Made by a program: the position numbers and the translations under genes. 64,000 bases of DNA from Sipunculus nudus. Lineage: Eukaryota; Annelida; Sipuncula; Golfingiida; Sipunculidae. Position 1 is the stretch's first letter. Each line of letters starts with the position of its first letter. The DNA lies in contig CM049316.1 of the NCBI GenBank assembly GCA_026874595.1, positions 25,937,839-26,001,838 on the forward strand, written 5' to 3'. Below, piece by piece: positions 9,277 to 20,220 of the stretch. The notes under the pieces were generated by a model, which had not been told where the DNA came from, ran no database searches, and saw only the letters and a list, made by a program, of their open reading frames with translations.

Positions 9277-12200
9277 GGTTTTGTCTTTCTTTCTTTCTTT
9301 CTTTCTGTCTTTCTTTCTGTTTTCTTCTGTCCGTGTCTGCACTAGTTCTACAGTATGCCTGATTTTCACAAACTGCCATAGAGAACAAGAAAATTAAACG
9401 GTGATAGATTTACACTTGATATATATTTCTGACTCCTAATTTCCAAGAATTTCCCCTTCCGATCGCTTGGCGAATGCTAACATCTGGTATCATAAAAAGG
9501 TTTTTGTTATTCTGTAGTTATATTAGTAAAGGTTTCTATAAAAATACTTCATTTTAATAAAGTTTAAATCATAACTGCGAAGGGAATAGATAGATATTCG
9601 TTAGTATCTTAAAACTATAACAATCAACAAATAACATAGCCATGCAGTCACTTTGAAGAAAATTACATAGTGTAACGAAAATAGTTTCAGACAGGAAATT
9701 ATAGCGACATTCATTTTTTGCAAATTACCTGTAAAGCATTTTCTTTCACAAATTGCAAAACTCAAGTAATTCCGAGGAAAGCAGTTTATCCCTGGGATGC
9801 TGTTTTATGAAGCATCCTGGTCTAGCGGACGTCTGTTCATGATGATAGCTTATTAATATCTCGGCTTAATAAAATTTAAAAATGATAAAAGCGAGTTCAC
9901 GACGGGCGCTCTCTCCCCCTCTCTCTCTCTCTGCATACCTATATGAAAAATGCTTGGCCTGTTATATTTTTCACATGTAAGACTTTATTAACAAGGTTTA
10001 AAATTGGACCTCTATATAAAAATAAGGCGTCCTCGGGGAGAGAGACGGACTCTGTACCGTGTTATAATGTGATTCATCCAGTCCGTCGTACATTAATTAG
10101 ATTAGATATATGTTTCCGTCATATTTTCACCGAAGACCAAAGCTCTAAGTCCATGTATAATAAAGAACAATTCACATTAAAAAAATTATACTTATAAAGT
10201 CTTCTCGTGTATTATAGTAGCGCCATTTCAGTTAGAAATTCAATAGAGAATCTACGACCAGAGTACTGGCTGTTAGACTGCTGTTACATCTTTGAGGAGG
10301 AACACATTTTAAGTCTCTTTGAGGATGCAAAGATTTTCGATATTTCTGACAATGTCTCATGGTCTACAATTACGTTTTCACTTGACACAAACCAGACCAA
10401 TCGTGAGCTTTACAGCATACTTTCTAACAACAGCTAACATGAGCGAAAAAAATCCAATGCAAAATAGAAGTTTAATGAGTTTTATGAGTTAAGCACGGTT
10501 TGCTGTGGAAAACCTTTTACCTGAATAGAATTATGTGAATGGGTTGAAGGGACATTCGATTTAGTGGCTTCTAAAATATATCACTCACAGCTCGTACATT
10601 TCCGTTATTTCCGGATTCCGTGTTTTACTGGAATGTTACAGGCGATTAACTGAGCTTAAACCTTATATGGTGTCTCCTCGCTCTTGGATGTGTAGCTGGC
10701 AGACTTCCTGGGTGTAACCAATGTGCATTTCACCCTGTTGTTACTCATTTCTTTTGGAAATTTCCTCTAAAAGTAGTAAACAGGCTTTATATACCGTGAC
10801 GCTGTCACTTGACACAAACCAGACCAATCGTTAGCTTTTCAGCATACTTTCTAACAACAGCTAACATGAGCGAAAAAAAAATCCGTTTACCTCAGCAAAT
10901 TCGTAAATCCCTCCGCCTGCTAATTGAATTCCTGACAGCATGTATACCAAGTTCGCACGGGTTACTTGACGCAGACAACTTGAACGCGATACAGAAAATG
11001 AATCGTTACAATAGAGATGGTGTTTCAGATTAGGTTGCGAGTTCACATGTATTCTTTTGTGTTAGTTCATCATTCGTAGCCTTATGTTAAGATTATTACC
11101 TGTTTTCCACGATATGAATGCAACACGATATAAGACCACTGCGATACATTCCTTGATTTGGTTTGTATCACGTCCCAAGTTGGGTTTACCAGCCCAATAT
11201 AAGGGTCTACTGTGTCGTGCTGTCAAGGCTAGTTTTATAGTTGAGTTAATGAACCTTTGGAATTATCTGCTTGCTGTATTTATATCTTAAGCTCTTTAGA
11301 ATAGAGATGACACTAAAGCAACAGAAAGTTCAACGGATTCTGGGATTAAAATAGTATGGTGTGAGCGGGCATCTTTTCTTTTTTTTTTTTTTTTTGGTAC
11401 CGGTCAAAACACAACACGTGGGATTTGTTAGCTTCTCAGGAAAATACAACCTTTTGCTTCAATTCTTGTAATATGTATGATCAACATAAAATTTAATCTA
11501 TTATCCATACTTTAACACTTCTTTCAAGGAACATGTGCCATAAAACGAATTAACAACATTACCATGGACTTGATCTTCACTTGAAAAAATAATTCTCAAA
11601 ATGAAAACGGAGAACAATAGAATAATATTTGTTTTCGGATGGATAAACGGATGGAATTATAGGCCTTACCTTCCCGTTCGACTTATCTGACCCAGGAGGT
11701 CAATTGATTCAGCCCATGACACAGTGGAACGTGTATGGCCTGTAAATTCCAATTTTTATGTATTGACTCAATCACATGTACAAACCAAATTGGGCTTAAA
11801 AAACCAAAATAGTAAAGTCGAGAGAGATATATTTTACTCACATTTTCTCCTTTTAAACTCTACTCTCGCACTGAGTTTGGCCTTTTATAAGAGATAATAT
11901 TTTACCTTGAACAACCAAGGAATTTCTTATTGCTATGTAGTGAGCTGCGGCACTTGCCAATAGTTGTCACTTAATGCATTTTTTTAATTTGACACGCATG
12001 CCAAATTGTTCGATGGCAACATGTGCCAAACTGTTGTTTTCTGAAAAGTGTGGATTTATATCGTTGTTAGGTTCTTCGATTACTCCTACAAACGGTATTC
12101 CTTAAGAAGACGGTTTAGATAAAAATAGTTCTTTTATTCAGTTAACGTTAAAACGATATACCCCCGGCTAACCATTTTAAACTAACGACTTTCTCAGCAA

Positions 12201-12964
12201 CTACCTGTAGATATTCCAGTTACAAATATAACGACCATCTAGGGATGATATCACCTTTTTGAACTTTTACAGAAACTTTCTGATTTAACCAGGGCATTGA
12301 CATTTTGTACTTTTTATTGTGACAGTCAGATGAGGAACAAAAAATCCTAGGAGTGGTTTCTCCTGGACCTTCTGATATATACACTGGCAGAGATGTCATT
12401 TGGTTTCGCCAATATTAGTCAGTTACTGTTGGCATCTTCCAACTCAGAGCAAGAATGAAAAAAAAAAGGTAACTGAGCATCGTGAAGTATTAAGATACAC
12501 CTATAAAGGAGTATCACGCTATCATGTTCAACCTGCCATAGAACATTGACATGTTTTTTTTTAATCTAGCCACTGTCGGCAACATTTGTTTGCAAGGTCT
12601 TTTGTCGGCTACGGGATACACTTTTTACGACATATACAAAGACTCAGAATCATGTTATAACAAAGATTCGCCTAACACGTCGTACATTAATCAGAATCGG
12701 GACAAAAGATTAGGTATAGGGTTCCGTGATATAATCCTCCGAAGACCGAACCTGTGGGTACCAATGTTATATTGGACAATTCATACTAGGAACATTCATT
12801 TTAAAAGTAGGCTCGTGTTTAATAATAAAGATAAACGCACCGTTGGAGCAATTTGCAAGCTGTAGTTTTACCCACAACTCTTAACGTTAAATGATAAGCC
12901 ATGATAAGAGTACAACAGCAATGCTTTCGTCATCATTCCGCAATATTCGGAAGATTACCAGGAA
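9277..12964 (+). other. Copy A block 5, shared with copy B and partly C
   Basis: It aligns with B 26,589-30,675, where it is interrupted by a 764-bp element, and with C 38,875-39,645 for its first 670 bases. It starts with a (CTTT)n run at 9,286-9,306 and has a CT run at 9,908-9,932. Two related sub-blocks (9,940-10,200 and 12,560-12,800) share a GTCGTACATTA-containing stretch. The 104-codon frame at 12,551 is not kept as protein in copy B. Confidence 0.7.
10372..10884 (+). repeat. About 80-bp direct duplication flanking an extra F2 copy
   Basis: The stretch 10,372-10,453 is repeated at 10,797-10,884; both contain ACCAGACCAATCG and ACAACAGCTAACATGAGCG. An F2 copy in minus orientation (10,456-10,796) lies between them. 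Copy B has only one such stretch (about 28,568-28,650) and no F2 here. Confidence 0.8.
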
Positions 12965-13389
12965 ACGTAGCAAACGTTGGCATGTGGTTCATTAGCGCAG
13001 GGAATATTCAATAGGAGAGAAACTTGTATCGTGGGCAGCCTACCCGGTGGCTTCATCACAGGTTTGCCCTGCTTCGAGAACAAAGTAGTACCAATGACGT
13101 GATACCTGCCCCCCCCCCCCCCCAAGAAAAACCCCTTAATTACAGGCTGCATCTTGGATTTATCTTAACATCCACAGTATATTGTAAACATTCTTTCATA
13201 ACTTCTTTAAACAAGGTTGCTAATAGAAAATCAACAATCCTAAAAAAATATACCTCCCGGTGTGGAGGTTTTAAATGTTTGACAAATATAAACTAGAATA
13301 CGGGTATCCGCCTAAATCAGAGTGGAACGGATGAAGTGAGGCATGGATTGAGTGGCAAGGGGAAATAGAGTGAAGTGTTGCATATTAGC
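12965..13389 (+). other. Start of the region unique to copy A, no gene
   Basis: From 12,965 copy A no longer matches copy B, which runs into an LTR fragment. The stretch contains a poly-C run of 15 (13,109-13,123) and no recognised element. Confidence 0.5.
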
Positions 13390-14240
13390 ATGGATGTCTG
13401 CAGCCAAATGGTGTATGTAGGTTGCGCCACCTACCACAAAATCCAGTAAACCGTCCAAGTTGTATACATATGCAAAATTTGAGGCAGATATGTCAAACCA
13501 CTATAAGTTTATGAGTGATTTTAGCCCATGACAGACAAACATATGGACGCTGTGCAAAAATGGTTGAAGGTGGCGCCACCAGTTTTGCGTATGATAAAAA
13601 ACTATGTGAGAACTATACACATGCGAAACTTTGGCCCAATCGGTCAAACGGTTCCAAAGATATGAGCTTGGATGTCTGCTGCATAAACAAGAATTCAGGT
13701 GGCGCCACCTGTCATAAAATCAAGAGAGCTGTCGGGGATGTATAAACCTGCAAAATTTTAGGCAGATATGTCAAACCACTGCCGAGATATGAGTGATTTT
13801 ATCCCATGGCAGACAAACAGACGGTAGCTGTGCAAAAATGGCTGCAGGTGGCGCCACCAGTTTTGCGTATGATAAAGAGCTATGTGAGATCTATACACAT
13901 GCAAAATTTTGGCCCAATCGGTCAAACGGTTCCCGAGATATGAGCTTGGATGTCTGCAGCATAAACTAGAGTGTAGGTGGCGCCACCTGTCATAAAATCA
14001 GAAAAGCTATCCGGGATGTATAAGCATGCCGAATTTCAGGTGAATTAGTCAAATCACTGCAGAGATACGAGTGATTTTAACCCAAGGCAGACGAACAGAT
14101 GGACACTGTGCAAACATGGTTGCAGGTGGCGCCACCAATTTTTTGTGTATGTTATAAAGCTCTCCAAGGGCTACATTTGTGCAAAAAAATTTTCCTGATC
14201 GGTCAAACGGTTCCCGAGATATGTGGGTTTATGTGTGGAA
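13390..14240 (+). repeat. Dimeric tandem array with GGTGGCGCCACC palindromes
   Basis: The perfect palindrome GGTGGCGCCACC occurs at 13,569, 13,698, 13,848, 13,976 and 14,125, and a one-base variant at 13,420. Spacings are 149, 129, 150, 128 and 149 bp, a strict alternation. The two half-units are themselves related (both carry CAAAATTT, then GTCAAAC, then GAGATATGAG), so the array is a repeat of about 278-bp dimers. It is absent from copy B. No protein gene is present. Confidence 0.93.
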
Positions 14241-14949
14241 ACAGACACACAAACGGACGCAGAGCGCAGAGGAAAGGTCAGAGGTCAAAACAAAATCGGG
14301 GCGCAGCAGTTCACATGTGACCCGAACATAATCCCTGGTTTCGTGAAATTCCGCCCAGCGGTTACCGAGGAATTCTCCGGACACCTACGCGGCGGCGGCG
14401 GCGGCGTGCAGCTGAAAACATAGTATCCGCAAAACTCTGTTTTGGCGGATTCAATTATACGGAAGAGTTCGCTAAACCAAAAAAAAAACATATACCAGGA
14501 AACATGATTGTGGGACACTGGATGGAATCCACCAAAAATGCCGTTTGCGAAAAAAAAATAAAAACACTATGGGTCAACGCCGATTGAGTAAGGTTTAAAA
14601 AAAGACAAGGTTTAACGGTCACTTGAGATCAAGTTTATAAGCTGACAATGGCAACTTTATTGAATCAACCTTGCATTATCCCAAAATAAACAGACCATTA
14701 AACCGTTAGTATTTTTGATCATTTTAAGCGGTCTCCACAAAAAAGCAAATGTCCTGTTTCTCATTGAAGTCATCCTACAACTAAAAGTTGCCCATTACAT
14801 ATGTCACATAGCATTTAAATGCTCGTTCATTTTAAGTAAAAATTATTAAGACACTATTAGAAAAATATAAACTTTAAATACAAAAGTAACCACTTGTTGG
14901 AACATAACAAATTGACATTCAACGCTGAGAGTCGGCCACCGTAATAAAT
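14241..14949 (+). other. No recognisable gene; (GGC)n run
   Basis: A (CGG)5-like run lies at 14,389-14,404. Otherwise this is AT-rich unique sequence. Confidence 0.5.
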
Positions 14950-15160
14950 TTACAGGTTATTGTCAAGCTTTTGATCGTGGAAATTTATTGCCATTGTCTT
15001 TTTGTGGGGACGTGTTTGTCCTTATTTACGACATGCCACGACAGGTATGTACCATGTCGTGATATGGGTCTAGCAGGATCGCTGGACATATATCAGACAG
15101 AAACGAACATGTTGGCATAGGTTCCCATCACCGAGGCAACTTGCAGATGGTACTGTTGAT
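14950..15160 (+). repeat. Diverged fragment of the segment start
   Basis: The stretch around 15,028-15,070 (TTACGACATG then GTATGTACCATGTCGTGAT) and 15,095-15,130 resembles positions 85-215 and 19,430-19,560 with many changes. It looks like an older partial copy of the segment. Confidence 0.45.
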
Positions 15161-15509
15161 TTATGCCAGATTCCTGTTAAAATAAAAGATCGAAATCATA
15201 CTGTCACGTTCGATTATTCTTTGAAGTATGTCAATATTTTATAATATATAATGTATATTGTATGCAATTTATACGCACAAATGCAGCCTGTTTAATTTGT
15301 TTTATACTTTAAATTCGAAAGCATTATTTAGTTTAGTGCAGAATGCAATCTTTCCTGTATTTACAATCGGTATTACTTTCTAACTCTTTAACTTTATTAA
15401 AGTTAAACATTACAACTGCCTTGATCATAATGTCGCTACCATGTAGTAGCGACAGTAAAAAATACCGTCTATTTTTACATTAAAACAAAACATGAAACTA
15501 AACATCGAA
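15161..15509 (+). other. No recognisable feature
   Basis: AT-rich unique sequence without a gene-like frame. Confidence 0.5.
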
Positions 15510-15800
15510 AACTAGAAATCTGCACCCTTGGGAAGGCAAGCCTTCGCTATGTGGGGGTGCCTATCGTAGGATGCTCCAGATATCGTGTTTGCATTAACTT
15601 ATTCGGCTCATAAACTCGATTCATTCGTGAAAGTGACTGTAAGTTTGTGTTTATACTTTGGTGACCTTCCTGATTCCAGATCATGTACAAGAGCCACACC
15701 AAGCTTTGATTTTTCATTCGCTCATTCTCGAAATATACCGAAAAATTCATGAGATACCCTCATAATTGCATGAATAATGATGTAAACAAACACACAATTA
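15510..15800 (-). repeat. RTE-tailed element IR1, copy 2
   Basis: This is a minus-strand copy, more diverged than the others. Its tail reads AAGGCAAGCCTTCGC in place of GGAATGCAAGCCTCCGCC. The middle (15,662-15,690) keeps the CCTGATTCCAGATCATG stretch common to the family. Confidence 0.6.
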
Positions 15801-16176
15801 TATACTACGAACGGAGATGTAAGCTAGTTGGACGAGAGTAGCATCATCTGGATCATAGTAACTCACTGATAGATACGGTTATTCCATGTAAGTTGATTCC
15901 GCGATATATATATATATTCTAGTTATTAGGTAGACCAATCTTCCCTTAAATGCTGCAATAGGGGGACCGCTAAAGATTATATGGTCCCCTTATATTTCAA
16001 GAATTTTTTTTAGTGATAAAACATATACAATTGGTCAGTTTGCCATTAACAACCATTAGGGCTAGATTAGAATGGAATGTTTCACATGTTCAAGACCGAT
16101 ATATGCCTTATGGCTTTATTTTCCCCATATGAATTTCCATATATTCCCATAATTGTCCCCTGATTCCTAACATAAA

Positions 16177-16178
<2 letters not shown>
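15801..16178 (+). other. No recognisable feature
   Basis: Unique AT-rich sequence precedes the AT microsatellite at 16,179-16,215. Confidence 0.5.
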
Positions 16179-16219
<41 letters not shown>

Positions 16220-16368
16220 AACGAAGACAAATTAATGAGGGGAAAATCCTGGGCCGATCCGGGAGTCGAACCCAGGTCGGTGGCGCACAAGTCGGGCGTA
16301 CCAACCGCTTCGCTAGAGAAACAAGCTTCACTAGCGAGACAGTTCGGTTCGCTTTTATGTCACCCCGT

Positions 16369-16442
<74 letters not shown>
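16179..16442 (+). repeat. (AT)n microsatellite split by a SINE
   Basis: AT runs at 16,179-16,215 and 16,374-16,442 lie directly on both sides of the tRNA-derived element, which apparently inserted into one long AT tract. Confidence 0.9.
16216..16373 (-). mobile_element. tRNA-derived SINE-like element, full copy
   Basis: On the minus strand the element begins ATTGTTACGGGGTG and ends CTTCGTTACAAT, so the tips are near-complementary. It carries an A box (TAGCGAAGCGG) and, after a spacing of about 43 bases, a perfect B box (GGTTCGACTCC) within a 5-bp T-stem (CTGGG/CCCGG). A D-stem GCG/CGC is also visible. No acceptor stem pairs, so this is a tRNA-like SINE head rather than a working tRNA. It is about 158 bp long with no visible LINE-like tail. 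Confidence 0.8.
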
Positions 16443-16446
<4 letters not shown>

Positions 16447-16568
16447 ATACACATAGAACTTCAATACATTATACTGAAAGTGTTGTGCCATGCTGGGGAT
16501 ATTAATAATGTATCGTATATAGTTAGTTTTAATTCATGTACATAAAAAAAACTAGGTGTATATGATAC

Positions 16569-16570
<2 letters not shown>

Positions 16571-16610
<40 letters not shown>
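16571..16610 (+). repeat. (AT)n microsatellite
   Basis: About 20 AT units lie directly left of the CAGTAAAAACCCCGC element end. Confidence 0.95.
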
Positions 16611-16613
<3 letters not shown>

Positions 16614-16740
16614 TAAAAACCCCGCTTTCGCGACGACCTGCGGGACCAGGCAAAGTGGTCGTGTTAGCGGGGTGGTCTGCCATTAGTCTGCCAATATTAC
16701 GGCAGGCGATAATATGGGTATTTCAAGTAAATGTTATGTT
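16611..16740 (+). mobile_element. Possible pogo/Tc1-like transposon end fragment
   Basis: After the TA run comes CAGTAAAAACCCCGC, followed by a self-complementary arrangement: ACCCCGCT at about 16,618 pairs with AGCGGGGT at about 16,665. A CAGT start next to TA fits Tc1/mariner or pogo elements, but no partner end was found. Confidence 0.3.
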
Positions 16741-16938
16741 GTTGTCCCTTTAAAATATACGGAAAATAAACAACAAACATGAGTATGATTCAAAAGTTTT
16801 ATTCGTATAGAAATAAAACACATATCATGAAACAAATAATTTCGCGTTGAAGTCATTCTTACAGCATTCGTCTTAACACGAAAATGGTTTGATGTCTAAC
16901 ACGTAGTGAGCACAGAATGAAAACATCAAATTCTAATG

Positions 16939-16940
<2 letters not shown>

Positions 16941-17003
<63 letters not shown>
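16941..17003 (+). repeat. (AT)n microsatellite
   Basis: An uninterrupted AT run of about 62 bp; the shared segment block resumes directly after it. Confidence 0.95.
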
Positions 17004-17004
<1 letters not shown>

Positions 17005-17930
17005 CTGCGCAGAATCAGACTCTGTTGGTGAGTACTTTTCACATCTCAAGGAAATGTTTATCATTCACATGCGTATATATGCTTACAACTATCCCCTGTC
17101 CTTACGACACAAACACCCATGGTTATATATTTTACCTTAAAAAATTATAATATAACCCCTCTCCTTTCATATATGTCATTGTTTTTACAGTTTTATTTAG
17201 AATTATGGGGAAATGAATTAAGGAAGGCCTCCCAATAATCTCTTTCCCAAGCTAAAATATTACTCTGGTTCGGTTTGTTTTTCCTTAATAGCACGCGTTA
17301 TAAGAAAAGCTCTCATATGGACCCAATAAAACGACAATCAATTACTATTGTGTCGAGGATATAATTTTGCAACAAAAAACCGGATGGGGATTTGTGTGCA
17401 GGTTGAATGGCAAATACAGGAAATTGTCATTATAATGTAACAAAGGAAACCACTCAGGATCTACCCTTGAGAACGCCATTACGCGACTCTTTGGCAAAAG
17501 CTTTGGGTATTTTCTTCTCAAAGCACCATCAATTCGTTTACTTTGGGGACCATGGTTCAAGGAATTATAGTGTTTGAAGATATGTCAAGATGGTCTTTTG
17601 AGAAAATAAAGAAGTTATTATAGTTATTTTATAAGTACGATTTTGGTCATAATCTTATTATAAAGAACGATGGGAGGATAGCTCACAGAAATGAAATAAA
17701 CATTAAAAACCTTAGACGTTCATATAACGAAAGCAGAAGAGAAAATAGGCCTCCAAAGTCGCTTGTGGTCAGTGGCGTGGGTTTATAGGCTGACACCAAG
17801 GTGTAGGGTGGGGAACCTTGAATAAAGAAATATCATAAATTTCAATTAATTATCCAGTGACTGTACTTTATTGAATAGTCCATTGTAAAGTTCCTGAATA
17901 CGGAAAAAATGATCCGCATCCAAAAACTGA
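17004..17930 (+). other. Copy A block 6, shared with copy B
   Basis: The block aligns to 30,890-31,815. A minus-strand frame at 17,345-17,560 is open in A (contains SRVMAFSRVDPEWFPLL) but frameshifted in B (about 31,240-31,430). It may be a decayed coding fragment; no family was recognised. Confidence 0.65.
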
Positions 17931-18025
17931 TCGAATCTTGATTGGCCCATTCCCGAAATGCCTTGGAATTTCATGAGATTCCGTTCATGGTTGCATGAGT
18001 TATTTTGTGCACAAACTCACTTACA

Positions 18026-18056
<31 letters not shown>
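17857..18056 (-). repeat. RTE-tailed element IR1, copy 3 (tail missing)
   Basis: Middle and 5' parts of IR1 are present in reverse orientation, ending in a CA run (18,023-18,056) equivalent to the GT-rich start of other copies. The diagnostic 3' tail is absent. Copy B retains only about 60 bp of the same element (31,748-31,808). Confidence 0.65.
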
Positions 18057-18058
<2 letters not shown>

Positions 18059-19352
18059 GAACGAGCATTAACGGTAGCGGAGACAAAAATCAGAGCGTCG
18101 GTAGAGATGATTTCAAAATGGGACGTGTTTTTGGATGTGAAGCATCGAATGGAATATATCGTGAGATATCTAGTGCTTAGGCTAAATAATCGGATGTAAT
18201 ATAATCGGATATGACGTAAACGGCTATAACATAATCGCATATAATCTTTATCTATCAAGATTTCTAAAACGATCAGTGCGCTTAGCTCTCAGCTGAGATC
18301 ACGTTCAGTGAAATCTGAACTTTCGGACACCTCTCTCAGGCGGACAACTGGCTATGACGGGCAAATTATTCAAGTCCGCTGAAATTTTGCTAACTATAAT
18401 GTATAAGTTAAATGTCTCCAATGCTCACATATAATTTATGCGGACATCTGACAACCTAATAAATGCTGATTCAATTCGAACTGTTCCTTGATTAAAATCA
18501 GAAAAAAAGAAGTTATTTTCCTGTCACATATGTCGCAGAACACTCCAGTGAATGATGGAAAAGTTTAAGAGCTGACAGAGTCCACTAGAGGGATGAGTCA
18601 CGGTGATCCAGCCTAAGGCGCGCTTTCAGCAACGTAAAACTGAATATCTAAGAATTTTATATCCATCGATACCATATTTTCGAAGATCTGAAAGATAGAA
18701 GTGTAACTTTTAATGGATTTATAATTTTGATTATGCCAAGAGCATAGCTGAGAAGTCAGGCACAAGAATTACGTTGACACAGACATGTTAACAATGGCTT
18801 CGACAATTGCAGACGCTGCCAAAGGAAAATTGTTAAGTGGGCTTAAACAGGGAATGGTGTCCCCACGTTTAGTTATTATGTGAATAAAGTCTTTGTCGCA
18901 TTACAAATACCTACTTCATAGAGCATAAACATGTAATTTTCGCAAAGATTATTTTCTTTCCGGGAATAAAGTTTTATTCGAAAATTCGCGAAATCACATA
19001 AATTATTAAAGATAACTTGTTCTACAGTATTCGAGTTGCTAATCCTTTGGAAAAAAAATTCTTAATATGTTAATCAATAAATAATTGTGACTCAAGCATT
19101 CCCGGTGCCAAACTGGTCCTGAAGAAAATCCTAAAACGTGATGAAAAATGAATACGATGCAGGCACCGGATTACAAATATATAATTCAAGAAGAGAATTT
19201 TTTGACTCATTTTTTGGTTCATATAAGGCCTTCAGATGTACTTTACGTCCTACATAAGCAAGACGGGTGACGTCTTTAATAACAACAACAGCTTAACCTA
19301 AAAGACAAGTTGAGTTTATTGGTGAGATATAATTCAATGCGACAGGTAATTT
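18057..19352 (+). other. Spacer between segment copies A and B, no gene
   Basis: Unique sequence with no match elsewhere in the window. The only small motif is the palindrome CTCAGCTGAG near 18,288. Confidence 0.55.
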
Positions 19353-19799
19353 TACAGCCTTCGCATTGTCACAGACAGTGGGGAGAGGGACGTCTTATTT
19401 ATGACTGCATGATCTTTTTATCGGAGACAGGTTTTCCTGATTAACGACATACTGCGAAGAATATATACCGTGTCATTACATTGATTCTGCAACAAAATCA
19501 TACATAAAAGTACATAAATCAGACTCAAACAAAACACTGGGTGTAGACTCCTGTCACCATAACCCCCAAGACAGAATCATGAACTAAGATGCAGTTGATC
19601 CCCAGTTGTGCAGTTGTAAATGGAAAATGTGCATTTGTAATTCTGGACACGTGAAGTTCTTAAAATTGAGGAATGAAAACCCTTTTTATGCATATGAATA
19701 AATAAATGATTTTTACCGATAACGCCTGTCAAGGCTTTACAACATGTAATTGGACTTTATATAAGTTTGTAAACATTCTGTAAAGTTCTATTTCTCATC

Positions 19800-20065
19800 A
19801 ATTTCGTGTGTGTTTGTAAACAACGTAATGCACGCAGTCTTGAACGGAATCTCTTGAGGTTTTCGGGTAATTTCGGGGATTGACCAAGAAAGAATCGATT
19901 AAATTTTAGTGTGGCCCGGATTCAGAAAGGTAATCAAGGAATATTAACAAATGCACAATCACTTTTGCAAGAAAGAACTTGGGAATATGGGCCGAATAAT
20001 TTATGCAAACACGGTTTTTTACCATCCAACAGTAGCAACCCATTATGGCGGAGGCTTGCATTGAT
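19800..20065 (+). repeat. RTE-tailed element IR1, copy 4
   Basis: It starts with CGTGTGTGTTTGT and ends with GGCGGAGGCTTGCATT at about 20,048-20,063. Its position is equivalent to the copies at 510 and 33,305. Confidence 0.65.
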
Positions 20066-20159
20066 AATATTTACATATGTTTAGATACATGAATTAAAGG
20101 AACATATGACAAAGTATCGACTTTGGTGTCGATTTGTTATTACAATAAATGCATACACT

Positions 20160-20204
<45 letters not shown>

Positions 20205-20220
20205 GTATATATATATATAT
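20160..20220 (+). repeat. (AT)n microsatellite
   Basis: An AT run with GT interruptions; the equivalent place in copy C (33,747-33,809) is also an AT run, while copy A has none. Confidence 0.93.

Larger units (their letters stand above)
1..17930 (+). repeat. Segmental repeat, copy A (open at left edge)
   Basis: This stretch is the first of three direct, diverged copies of one large genomic segment. Position 1 onward matches 19,353 onward, the block 860-5,090 matches both 20,075-24,040 and 33,625-38,030, and 17,003-17,930 matches 30,890-31,815. The order of blocks is kept. Copy A is longest because it carries insertions missing from the others: about 5,186-6,780, an LTR at 7,629-8,651, and about 12,965-17,003. 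Copies differ by many substitutions and small indels, so the duplication is old. No protein gene was recognised in the shared parts. Boundaries are by eye and could be off by tens of bases. Confidence 0.88.

Noticed and set aside
10207-10437. 76-codon frame, partly matched at 28,407
   Set aside because: In copy B the front part is replaced by a transposon end. The match is repeat DNA.
12551-12865. 104-codon open frame with a counterpart at 30,270-30,464
   Set aside because: The shared wording (INQNRDKRLGIGFRDII) follows from DNA identity between segment copies; most differences change amino acids and the ends of the frame differ.
13390-14240. Palindrome array as a bacterial-type operator or attachment site
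   Set aside because: The regular spacing and related half-units fit a tandem satellite better than regulatory sites.
16216-16373. Functional tRNA gene
   Set aside because: Only A and B boxes, a D-stem and a T-stem are recognisable. The acceptor stem does not pair and the sequence recurs as a mobile unit.
16167-16545. Several frames of YIYIYI type
   Set aside because: They are translations of AT microsatellites and of the SINE between them.
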